A stretch of 64,000 nt of DNA from DATKRB01 sp036501425 (GTDB lineage: Bacteria; Actinomycetota; Acidimicrobiia; Acidimicrobiales; RAAP-2). A program made the translations under genes and the position numbers. The notes beneath the pieces were generated by a model. That model searched no databases. It was not told where the DNA came from and saw only the letters and a list, made by a program, of their open reading frames with translations. The stretch covers positions 1 to 64,000 of the forward strand of contig DASYAI010000013.1 of NCBI GenBank assembly GCA_036501425.1, written 5' to 3'. Below, piece after piece: positions 43,347 to 50,971 of this stretch. Position 1 is the stretch's first letter, and every line of letters begins with the position of its first letter.

Positions 43347-44111
43347 CCGGGTGCCCGGGGGGCCGTCGCACATCTGCACCCGCACCCCGGCGACGGAGGT
43401 GCTCGAGGCGCTGGCGACCGACAGGGACCGATCCCCGAGACCGCCGGGGAGCCCGAGCCGGCGCACTTGCCAGCGGCGCCGGGCAAAGGTGAGCTCGGCC
43501 CGGTCCCGGTCGACCAAGTCTGAGGCGTCCACCAGCGCCGGGTTGCCGGCGAGGCCCGCGCCGTCGGCCTTCAGCACCGCCTCCTTGGCCGTCCACAGAT
43601 CGACGAAGACGTCCGCCTGCTGCTCGGGTCCGAGCTCCGTCAGTCGGGCCCGCTCGGGTTGGGCGAGGGCGGCCGGCACCGGCGGGTCCCCGGCCCGGCG
43701 CTCGAGGTCCACCCCGACCTCGTCGGGCGCCAGGGCGATCACCACCACCTCCTCGCTGGCGGCGACGCTGAACGCCAGGTCGGCGTCGGGCACCCGGGGC
43801 TTGCCGTGCTCGGTGCTGCCGCATCGGGCGCAGCGGCGCTCGACCACCAGGTCGCCGGCCGTGGTCCCGAGCGCCGCCGCGAGGACGGCGCGGGTGGCGG
43901 CCCGCCGGGCCACGAGCCGCCGCCGGGCGACCGGGCTGCGCAGCCGGTCGGCGTCGCGCCGATCCCGCGGGTCGACCAGGCGGTGCCACCGGGCCTGGTC
44001 GGCCTCGACCCCGGTCCCCGCCCCACCGCCGACCGCGGCCACCCGATCCATCTCACAGATCCAGACATCGATCCCGAGGGCCGGGCCGGGCGGTCCCGGG
44101 GCGGCGCTCAC
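43344..44111 (-). CDS. 4'-phosphopantetheinyl transferase (Sfp-type)
   Basis: A 255-residue Sfp-type PPTase. The metal and CoA motifs are intact: GVDLERRAG (the GVDxE motif) and the WTAKEAVLKADG motif; the FSVAASEEVVV stretch before them takes the place of the usual FSxSH. It attaches phosphopantetheine to the serine of carrier domains. Its only visible client here is the carrier domain of the fusion gene that converges with it, ending 10 bp away. GTG at 44109-44111 overlaps the stop of the upstream glycosidase-like gene, so both share a transcript. A longer N-terminus to 44210 is possible but Arg/Pro-rich. Confidence 0.85.
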   Translation of the reverse strand: MSAAPGPPGPALGIDVWICEMDRVAAVGGGAGTGVEADQARWHRLVDPRDRRDADRLRSPVARRRLVARRAATRAVLAAALGTTAGDLVVERRCARCGSTEHGKPRVPDADLAFSVAASEEVVVIALAPDEVGVDLERRAGDPPVPAALAQPERARLTELGPEQQADVFVDLWTAKEAVLKADGAGLAGNPALVDASDLVDRDRAELTFARRRWQVRRLGLPGGLGDRSLSVASASSTSVAGVRVQMCDGPPGTR

Positions 44112-45292
44112 CCGAATGCGGCCCGTCGGGCGGCCGCGAGCTCGGCGAAGGAGGGGCCCGGAGCGTGCCGGGGACCCGAGGAGGCGACCAGCTGGGCCTC
44201 GTCCATCCACTCGACCAAGGTGAAGCCGAGCGTCGCCGCTCGCTGCAGGCTCAGCTGCAGGTCGGCCACCGTGCCATCGCCGGTGTTCTCGCCCCCGAGC
44301 GCCAGGTGGTCGGCGGTCGCCAGCGAGGCGAGGAAGTCCGCCGGGACGACGTTGGCCGGATCGGCGGTGTCCGGGGGCGCGTCGAGGTAGGTGGTGTAGG
44401 CGACGGTGTGCGCCGGCTCGGGCAGCGCCCCCAGCAGGTCGGTCCAGTCGAGGCCCTGGTTGAACTCGTCGAAGGGCAGGGTGAGCAGGCTGGCCACCTC
44501 CGCCGTGGCCACCCCGGGCCGCTCACCCCAGCCGGGCAGCAGCAGCACGACGGTGGTGTCGAAGTCGAGGTAGGTCACCCGGTCCAGCCACTGGGCGTAG
44601 CGGACCAGGGCGGCGTCGTAGCGGTCGAGGAATTGTGCCGCCTGGGCGGGGGTACCGGTCCCGGGTACCCACGGCGCGCTCGGGTCGTGGCCCGTCGGGC
44701 GGGTGGTGTAGCCCCAGTAGCAGTCCCCGTGGCCGTGGTAGGTGGCGCCGGGGTAGCGCAACTCGCCCAGGGGCCCGCCGCCCGCCCGCACCGCGTAGAG
44801 CTCGCCGGCGGAGAACAGCCGGCCCAGATACCGCAGGTAGGTGCCCTCGGCCGCCCGCACGGCGGAGTCACCTACCCCGTTGGCCACGTCGTTGCCCGAG
44901 CCGGGGGCGCCGGTGAAGGTGTCGCCGTACTGGTCGACGAACCGGGTGGTACCTCCCAGGGCGAACACCCACGACGGGGCGTACTGGAGACCGGGATCGA
45001 GGATCACCTCGAAGCCGGCGGCGACCGCTGCGGCCACTCGGTGCTGCAGCGAGCGGGCGTAGCGGGCGGAGAACCGCGAGGGTGCCGGTTCGGCCGACGA
45101 CCACGCGGCGTCGAGGGTCACCGCGCCGACCCCGGCCCGCCGCTCGGCCCCGAAGTGCTGGCCCGAGACGCCCATCACCCCGAGGAGCGGGGCGCGGACC
45201 GTCCCACCGGCACCGGCAGCGATCGAGGTGCCAATCAGGCTGAGGACCGCGGCCGCCGCGAGCGGGGCGCGCCACGTGGTGGCCACCGGCAT
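44108..45292 (-). CDS. secreted glycoside hydrolase-like protein (second copy)
   Basis: A 394-residue secreted protein. A signal peptide (about residues 1-27) precedes a TIM-barrel-like region closely related to that of the protein at 27751-29181: shared blocks include [30 protein letters not shown] and ALGGENTGDGTVADLQ. It lacks the GYW blade. The barrel resembles GH42-type enzymes at its start, without a clear catalytic Glu pair, so it may be a hydrolase or a carbohydrate-binding protein. It is the first gene of a two-gene minus-strand unit with the PPTase and diverges from the YihY gene. Confidence 0.68.
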   Translation of the reverse strand: MPVATTWRAPLAAAAVLSLIGTSIAAGAGGTVRAPLLGVMGVSGQHFGAERRAGVGAVTLDAAWSSAEPAPSRFSARYARSLQHRVAAAVAAGFEVILDPGLQYAPSWVFALGGTTRFVDQYGDTFTGAPGSGNDVANGVGDSAVRAAEGTYLRYLGRLFSAGELYAVRAGGGPLGELRYPGATYHGHGDCYWGYTTRPTGHDPSAPWVPGTGTPAQAAQFLDRYDAALVRYAQWLDRVTYLDFDTTVVLLLPGWGERPGVATAEVASLLTLPFDEFNQGLDWTDLLGALPEPAHTVAYTTYLDAPPDTADPANVVPADFLASLATADHLALGGENTGDGTVADLQLSLQRAATLGFTLVEWMDEAQLVASSGPRHAPGPSFAELAAARRAAFG

Positions 45293-45479
45293 CGATCGGA
45301 GGGCAGCGAGACGACGTCCCAGAGCTGTTGGCTACCACACCGGCCTCGCCCGATCGACCCCCTCGCCGGCACGTTCATCGAGCGTTCTTCGACGCCCGGG
45401 CCCGTGCTCGGTAAGGTCGACCCCGCCTTGGGTAGGACCACGCCGTGCACCACGAGGGGGGACCGCCCAGGAGCCGACG

Positions 45480-46529
45480 ATGAACGCCCTCGAACGGGCG
45501 GCCCGAAGGGTCGATGCGGCCCAGCAGCGCCATCTGGTGCCGGGCTTCGTCTTCGGCGTGATCAAGAAGTTCGGCGACGACAACGCGGGCAACCTGACCG
45601 TCCAGCTCACCTACTCGATGTTCGTTACCGTGTTCCCGCTGCTCCTCCTGTTGGTGACCATCCTCAGCGTCATCCTCGCCGGCGACGCCTCGGCCCGCCA
45701 GCGGGTGCTCAATTCGGCCTTCGGGGAGTTTCCCGTGGTCGGTCAGCAGCTGGCCCACAACGTCCACGCGATGAAGCGCAGCTCGGTCTTCGGTTTCGTG
45801 GTGGGCATCGCCGGTTTGATCTACGGCTCCACCGGGTTGGCCCAGTCCGGCCTGTTCGCCATGTCGCAGATCTGGAACATCCCCGGTGCCTCCCGGCCCA
45901 GCTACCTCAGCCGGATGGCGCGGAGCGGTCTGTTTCTCGTCGTCCTGGGGGTGGGGCTGGCCCTCACGACGGCACTCGCCGGAGTGGGCACCTTCGGGCG
46001 TCACAATTTCTGGCTGGGCGTGGGGGGAGAGGTGCTGGCGGCGCTGCTCAACGTGGGGCTCTACCTGGTGGCGTTCCGGGTGCTCACCCCCAAGCAGGTC
46101 CAGACCCGTTCGCTCGTGCCGGGGGCCATTGTCGGTGGGATCGCGTGGACCATCCTGCAGGCGTTGGGCGGGTACGTGGTGGGTCACGACCTGAAGGGTG
46201 CCAGCGCCCTGTACGGGATGTTCGGCCTGGTGCTCGGCCTGATGGCCTGGATCTATCTGGGCGCCGAGATCACGCTCTACGCGGCGGAGATCAACACGGT
46301 GCTCTTCCATCGCCTGTGGCCCCGGGCCATGGTCCAGCCGCCGCTGACCGAGGCCGACCAGCGGTCGACCGGGCTGCAGGCGACCGAGAACCAGCGCCGG
46401 CCCGAGCAGAAGGTCACCACGACGTTCCACGACCGCCCGATGGAGGAGGACGAGTACCGACAGCGGGGTTACGAGGCAGACGGGCAAGGGGCGGGCGTCA
46501 CATTGGAGTCCCCGCAGAGATCGCCCTGA
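45480..46529 (+). CDS. YihY/BrkB family membrane protein
   Basis: A 349-residue integral membrane protein with six predicted helices in the YihY (UPF0761) arrangement: LTYSMFVTVFPLLLLLVTI in helix 1, the middle GSTGLAQSG region, and VPGAIVGGIAWTILQALGGY and GLMAWIYLGAEITLYAAEIN near the end. A hydrophilic tail follows, typical of the family. Function is unsettled; older ribonuclease BN annotations are wrong for this family. ATG 45480 has AGGAG six bases upstream. Confidence 0.85.
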   Translation: MNALERAARRVDAAQQRHLVPGFVFGVIKKFGDDNAGNLTVQLTYSMFVTVFPLLLLLVTILSVILAGDASARQRVLNSAFGEFPVVGQQLAHNVHAMKRSSVFGFVVGIAGLIYGSTGLAQSGLFAMSQIWNIPGASRPSYLSRMARSGLFLVVLGVGLALTTALAGVGTFGRHNFWLGVGGEVLAALLNVGLYLVAFRVLTPKQVQTRSLVPGAIVGGIAWTILQALGGYVVGHDLKGASALYGMFGLVLGLMAWIYLGAEITLYAAEINTVLFHRLWPRAMVQPPLTEADQRSTGLQATENQRRPEQKVTTTFHDRPMEEDEYRQRGYEADGQGAGVTLESPQRSP

Positions 46530-46608
46530 TCTCCGGGCACGAGCAGGTGCAGTCCAGGGGGCGGCTCGGTCACGGTCACGTTGCCTCAGGTGACCTGGTC
46601 GCGTTGCC

Positions 46609-47685
46609 TCAGGCCACCTGCTCGGCGGCGGTGCGGTTGTCGGCCGGCTCTTCCTCGAGCAGTTCGACCACCGCGGCCTCGATCCGCTCGCGAACGTCGC
46701 GCCGGGCGATGTCCCGAGCGGCGCCCAGGTGTCCGAGGGCGCTCGCCACCGTCTCGCCCCCTTCGAAGCGGTCGAAGACCCTCGGGTCGATGTACGAGTT
46801 GCGGCAGACCGCCGGCGTGTTGCCGAGGTACTCCGACACTTCCCTCACCGCCTGGCGGGCCACGTGGCGTCGCCGGTTGACCGACAGCGGTGCCGGCCCG
46901 GTGCCGGCCGCGAGGTGTACCGCCGCCAGCACGGTGGCCGACCACGTGCGGAAGTCCTTGGCGCTGTACTCGCCGCCGGCCGCCTGGCGGATGTAGGTGT
47001 TCACGTCGGCCGAGCGCATGTCGACCCAGCGTTGGCCGGACTTGTAGGCGAACAGGTTGGCGTCGGCGCTCCGGCCCCGCTGGGCCTTCAGGAGCCGGAC
47101 CACCTCGAGGGAGGCTGGATCGGAGATCGAGACGATCCGCTCGATCGACCCCTTGGCCGGGTAGTCGAAGATCACCTCGCCCTGGTGCAGGCGGACGTGC
47201 CGGCGCTGCAGGGTGGCGATGCCGAACGTCTCGTGCTCCTGGGCGTATTGCTCGCCTCCGATCCGGAAGAGGCCCAGGTCGAGCAGCCGGGTGGCGGCGG
47301 CCACCACCCGCGACTCGGTGACGCCGGTTCCGGCGAGGTCGCGCTCGACCGCGTCGCGCAGGCGGGGCAGTGCCCGCCCGAAGCTCACCACCTGCTCGAA
47401 CTTCTGGTGGTCCCGCAGGACCCGCCACGCATCGTGGTAGCGGTACTGTCGTCGCCCCGCCTTGTCGGTGCCGACCGCTTGGATGTGGCCGTGGGGCCAG
47501 GGGCAGATCCACACGTCGTTCCACGCCGGCGGGATGGCAAGGGCGGTGATCCGGGCCAGGACGTCGGGGTCGGTGACCCGTCGGCCGTCGGGCCAGCGGT
47601 AGGAGAACCCGCGCCCGCGCCGGTCCCGGCGGATGCCCGGGGAGTGACAGTCGGACCGGCGGAGCCTCGGCACAGGCCGGGTCAT
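46609..47685 (-). CDS. DNA topoisomerase IB
   Basis: A 358-residue poxvirus-type type IB topoisomerase. The N-terminal segment (GRGFSYRWPDGRRVTDPDVL) and the catalytic half (VDMRSADVNTYIRQAAGGEY, then KDFRTWSATVLAAVH) are recognisable. The nucleophilic tyrosine is Tyr298, in VCRNSYIDPRVF. These enzymes relax supercoils through a 3'-phosphotyrosyl link and occur sporadically in bacteria. ATG at 47683-47685 is the start. It lies between YihY and the CinA-type gene and is antisense to both neighbours. Confidence 0.88.
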   Translation of the reverse strand: MTRPVPRLRRSDCHSPGIRRDRRGRGFSYRWPDGRRVTDPDVLARITALAIPPAWNDVWICPWPHGHIQAVGTDKAGRRQYRYHDAWRVLRDHQKFEQVVSFGRALPRLRDAVERDLAGTGVTESRVVAAATRLLDLGLFRIGGEQYAQEHETFGIATLQRRHVRLHQGEVIFDYPAKGSIERIVSISDPASLEVVRLLKAQRGRSADANLFAYKSGQRWVDMRSADVNTYIRQAAGGEYSAKDFRTWSATVLAAVHLAAGTGPAPLSVNRRRHVARQAVREVSEYLGNTPAVCRNSYIDPRVFDRFEGGETVASALGHLGAARDIARRDVRERIEAAVVELLEEEPADNRTAAEQVA

Positions 47686-47721
47686 GCCCGCGGGGCGCGC
47701 CTTCTACCCACGTCTCCCCTT

Positions 47722-47796
47722 CCGAGCCGTCGGGTTGACCGCGGTCGGGTTTCGAGCCGTCGGGTTCCGAGCCGGCGGGTTCCCAGCCGTCGGGCG
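47722..47796 (+). repeat. five-unit 15-bp tandem repeat
   Basis: Five 15-bp units run from 47722 to 47796; units 1, 3 and 4 are nearly identical (CCGAGCCGTCGGGTT or one- to two-base variants), and units 2 and 5 diverge at a few positions. The array lies in the gap between the topoisomerase and CinA genes. Its period keeps reading frame, but no convincing gene includes it. Confidence 0.85.
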
Positions 47797-47900
47797 GCTC
47801 GCGGGGGCGATTGGGGGCAACCGGGATTGGGTAGGGCTGCACCCATGGCCGTCGTCTCGACCGTTCACGCCCCGCACCGGCGCTGACCGCCCAGTCTCCG

Positions 47901-48389
47901 ATGTCGAGCCCGAACGCCGAGCCCTCCTGCGCTCCGGCGGTGGAGGAGGTGGCCCAGCTGTTGGTGGCGCGTGGCTGGACCGCGGCCGCCGCCGAATCGC
48001 TCACCGGAGGGCTGTTGTGCAGCTCGCTCGCCCGCGGACCCGACGCCGCAGCGTGGTTCCGGGGTGGCCTGGTGGCGTACGCGAGTGACGTCAAGCACGG
48101 TGTGCTGGGGGTCCCCGAGGGCCCGGTCGTCAACGAGCCCGCCGCCCGGCACATGGCGCGAGGGATCGCGGCGATGCTGTCGGCCCACTGCGCGGTCGCC
48201 GTGACCGGAGCGGGCGGCCCGAACGGGCAGGACGGCGCCGAGCCGGGGACCGTGTGCTTTGCGTGGCGAATCGGCGACGACGAGCTTGCTCGGACCGAGC
48301 ACTTCCCGGGTTCGGCCGAGGAGGTCTGCGCCCAGACGTGCCAGTTGGCCGTCGTCACCCTGCGCGACCTGCTGCGCGCTGTCCGATGA
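47901..48389 (+). CDS. CinA-type nicotinamide-nucleotide amidase domain protein
   Basis: A 162-residue stand-alone CinA C-terminal domain. It has AAAESLTGGLL near residue 33, with the catalytic-type Ser/Thr-Gly-Gly, then YASDVKHGVLGV and the VAVTGAGGPNG loop that forms the nucleotide site. The C-terminal helix ends in VTLRDLLRAVR. The domain hydrolyses nicotinamide mononucleotide to nicotinate mononucleotide plus ammonia in pyridine-nucleotide recycling. ATG 47901 has no evident ribosome-binding site. It is followed 25 bp later by the AI-2E-type permease gene. Confidence 0.85.
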   Translation: MSSPNAEPSCAPAVEEVAQLLVARGWTAAAAESLTGGLLCSSLARGPDAAAWFRGGLVAYASDVKHGVLGVPEGPVVNEPAARHMARGIAAMLSAHCAVAVTGAGGPNGQDGAEPGTVCFAWRIGDDELARTEHFPGSAEEVCAQTCQLAVVTLRDLLRAVR

Positions 48390-48414
48390 GCGCGCTCGGG
48401 GCCCGCCCACGACC

Positions 48415-49572
48415 ATGACCCTCGACCCCGAGCACGCCCGACCGCCGGGCGCCGGAGCAACCGGCGAGGTCCCGTCGCCGCCGGTACTGAGCCTGCCGCC
48501 GGGAGCACAACGCGAGTTGGACGAGTCCGACGAGGCGCTCGGCGCCCTCGGGCGCCCGTTCAACCACCGGGCTCCGTTCTTCGTCGGGCTGACCGCCACC
48601 TTCGGCGTTGCCCTCGCCTACGAGATGTTCCGCGCCGTTGCCGACCTGTCGAGCGTGGTGATCATCATCGGTCTCTCGCTGTTCATCGCCATCGGGCTGG
48701 ATCCGGTCATCAGGTTTCTGGTCGATCGCCGAATCCGGCGCGGGGTGGCGGTGGCCCTGGTCACGCTGGGCTTCGTGCTGGTCGTCGTCGGCTTCGTCCT
48801 GGCGGCCGTCTCGCCCCTCACCCACGAGATCCAGACCCTGGTGAAGAACTACCCCCGCTACCGGGCGAGTCTGCTGGCCGGAAAGGGCTGGGCCGGCGAG
48901 CTGGTCGTCAAGCTGCACCTGACGAGCTACCTGAAGGGCAAGCAGCTCCACGTCCCCATCGGGGGCGTCTTCGGGGCGGGCAAGGAGATCCTGTCGGTGG
49001 CCGTGGCGACGATCAGCATCGTCGCGCTCACCATCTTCTTCCTCATCGCGTTGCCCGGGGTCAAGAGGCTGTGGCTCGCGCTCGTCCCGCGCAGCCGTCG
49101 GGTCCGTACGGAGCTCCTGACCGACGAGGTGTTCGGCCGGGTGGGGGGATTCATGCTCGGCAACCTCCTCACCTCGGCGATCTCGGGCCTCGGGACCTAC
49201 GTCTGGCTGGTCGCCTTCGGCGTTCCCTACGCCGTGCTGCTCGCCTTGGTCGTCGCGCTGTTCGACCTCATCCCGATGGTGGGATCGACCATCGCCGGCG
49301 TCATCGTCTCGGCCGTCGCGCTGACCAAGGGCCTGCCGGTCGCCATCGCCACCGTGGTCTTCTACGTCGTGTACCGCTACCTCGAGGACTACCTGCTCAA
49401 TCCTCGGGTGATGAAGCACACGGTCAAGGTCTCGCCCGGGCTCACCATCATCGCCACCCTCATCGGGGGCTCGCTGCTCGGCTTGGTCGGGGCGCTCGTG
49501 GCGATCCCGGTGGCGGCGACGGTCCACTTGCTGCTCGACGAGGTGACCATTCCCCGACAGAACGAGCGCTGA
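48415..49572 (+). CDS. AI-2E family transporter (PerM-like)
   Basis: A 385-residue membrane protein with about eight helices. The paired helices around LFIAIGLDPVIRFLVDRRI, the soluble insertion after helix 3 (HEIQTLVKNYPRYRASLLAG), and the C-terminal FDLIPMVGSTIAGVIVSAVA and LEDYLLNPRVM segments match this family. The name is historical: most members export unknown small molecules or act as ion/proton antiporters. It starts at ATG 48415. An acidic 55-residue cytoplasmic segment (RELDESDEALGALGRPF) precedes the first helix. Confidence 0.85.
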   Translation: MTLDPEHARPPGAGATGEVPSPPVLSLPPGAQRELDESDEALGALGRPFNHRAPFFVGLTATFGVALAYEMFRAVADLSSVVIIIGLSLFIAIGLDPVIRFLVDRRIRRGVAVALVTLGFVLVVVGFVLAAVSPLTHEIQTLVKNYPRYRASLLAGKGWAGELVVKLHLTSYLKGKQLHVPIGGVFGAGKEILSVAVATISIVALTIFFLIALPGVKRLWLALVPRSRRVRTELLTDEVFGRVGGFMLGNLLTSAISGLGTYVWLVAFGVPYAVLLALVVALFDLIPMVGSTIAGVIVSAVALTKGLPVAIATVVFYVVYRYLEDYLLNPRVMKHTVKVSPGLTIIATLIGGSLLGLVGALVAIPVAATVHLLLDEVTIPRQNER

Positions 49573-50008
49573 TCCTTGCTCGCGTCTTGCTCGGTCCACG
49601 TGTTGCTCGGCCCACGTCGAGACGTCCGCTGTGCACCACGCCACCAGCGCGTCGCAACGCGCTGGTGGCCCCGGTCGGCGCCCATTGGGGGGGGGTCTGG
49701 ACGCACTGCTCCCCCGTCGGTATGGTCGGCGCAGCGGGTCGGTTTGGACAGGCAGGCCGGTTTGGACAGGCGGGCCGGCTCCGGACGACATCGGGCTCCG
49801 GGGGCCACCGGCACGAGGGCGCGCGAGGGCGGACCGGCGCGTGCCCCGTCCCCGCTAGACCGAATGGTGTCGTCGTAGACCGACTGGTGTCGTCGCCAAG
49901 ATCTGGTCGTCAACGTCGGCGACCGAGGAAGTCGAAGACAGAGGCAGTCGAGCACACAGAGCGTCGAAGAGACAGAGGCAGTCGAGCTGACGGGAGAGAG
50001 GAGGCACG
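49573..50008 (+). other. 436-bp intergenic region with three short tandem duplications
   Basis: I find no gene in this gap, though frames exist on both strands. It contains three separate duplications: CGGTTTGGACAGGCAGGC followed by a near-copy (49740-49775, 18-bp units), two units of GACCGAATGGTGTCGTCGTA (49858-49897, 20-bp), and a 30-bp-scale duplication around GACAGAGGCAGTCGAGC (about 49931-49990). The last 30 bp includes the ribosome-binding site of the following small gene. Confidence 0.7.
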
Positions 50009-50260
50009 GTGTTCCACCGTCACGTTCACGAAGATCCCCCTGAGCCGTCCTCCGATCCGGGCCGGCCCGGGGTCAGGGTGTTGCACGGCGGGCTGGAGCT
50101 GAGCGCCGCGCTGCAGCGGGCCCGAGCATTCGAGCGCCGAGGGGCCGACGAGTACCAGCGCCGCCTCGAGCATTACGAGCGATGGCTCGATGAGCAGGAG
50201 GACCGCCTGGCGCCGGTGGTGCCGATAGAGCCCGGTGAGGTGACGAGCGACCACCGGTGA
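50009..50260 (+). CDS. small hypothetical protein with an acidic/basic helix
   Basis: An 83-residue protein. The N-terminal third (MFHRHVHEDPPEPSSDPGRP) is probably unstructured. The remainder is a predicted amphipathic helix with many Arg and Glu (LQRARAFERRGADEYQRRLE, then HYERWLDEQEDRL). GTG 50009 has GAGAGGAGG five bases upstream, an unusually strong ribosome-binding site, which supports it being real. I recognise no family. It lies 128 bp before the zinc-finger protein gene and could be co-transcribed. Confidence 0.5.
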   Translation: MFHRHVHEDPPEPSSDPGRPGVRVLHGGLELSAALQRARAFERRGADEYQRRLEHYERWLDEQEDRLAPVVPIEPGEVTSDHR

Positions 50261-50388
50261 ACCGTCGCCGCCGGCGGGGAGGCCATGGGTCCGGCCTCGG
50301 CCGGCGCCGTTTCCACGTGTCGCCGGCGGGTAGGGCCTTCGAATACCGATCGGATAGCTCGAGTTCGACGACGCGAGGACGGCGACCC

Positions 50389-50811
50389 ATGGCCAACGAT
50401 GCCTCCACTCGACCCTCGGACGCGCAGGTCCGCACGTGGCTGGAGGGCGAGCGAGCCCGGCTGACGGCGCTGCGCGGTGAGCTCACCGAGGACGTCGACG
50501 ACGAGGGGACGGGCGAAGAGCTCTCCGCGGTCGACCAGCACCCGGCCGACACCGGCACCGACGTCGAGTCTCGGACCGGGTCCTGGTCCGTCCTCGAGCA
50601 GGTGAGCGCCGGGCTGGCGGCGGTCGACGACGCGTTCGAGCGCCTCGAGCGCGGGGTGTACGGCCGGTGCGCCATCTGCGGCGAGGCCATCGATCCTGAG
50701 CGCCTCGCCGCGCTGCCGGCCACCCGCTACTGCCTGCGGCATCAGCAGCAGGTCGACGAGGACCGCGGCCGCCCGTCGCCCTCCGGAACCACATCGCCCC
50801 GTCCGATCTGA
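50389..50811 (+). CDS. TraR/DksA family zinc finger protein
   Basis: A 140-residue protein. Residues 10-85 are a predicted coiled coil, like the DksA hairpin, and include an acidic DVDDEGTGEELSAVDQHPAD segment. The C-terminal zinc finger has a CAIC pair and a YCLRH motif (one zinc ligand is His in place of Cys, as in many actinobacterial members). Proteins of this type bind RNA polymerase or act in stress gene control. ATG 50389 is the only strong start; a GGCGAC lies upstream. Confidence 0.82.
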   Translation: MANDASTRPSDAQVRTWLEGERARLTALRGELTEDVDDEGTGEELSAVDQHPADTGTDVESRTGSWSVLEQVSAGLAAVDDAFERLERGVYGRCAICGEAIDPERLAALPATRYCLRHQQQVDEDRGRPSPSGTTSPRPI

Positions 50812-50971
50812 GTAGGGCTGACTCGGGCTCGCGGGTCTCGACGGGTCCCGGGTGGGGCCGGCCCCGGGCCGGTCGTCGGGCGGTGCTTCGACCGGCGCCA
50901 TGCCGGTGTCATGCCGGCTGGTGCCGCTTCCAGGCCATGTTGGTGCCGGCCCCATCGCGGCCGCTGTCGCT

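Noticed and set aside
43331..43500. A plus-strand gene starting at ATG 43331, overlapping the fusion stop
   Set aside because: The frame runs antisense to the PPTase gene, which has clear catalytic motifs, and its translation is Arg/Pro-rich.
47684..48088. A protein encoded across the 15-bp repeat
   Set aside because: The frame has no ribosome-binding site, overlaps the topoisomerase start and the CinA gene, and consists mostly of Arg, Gly and Ala.
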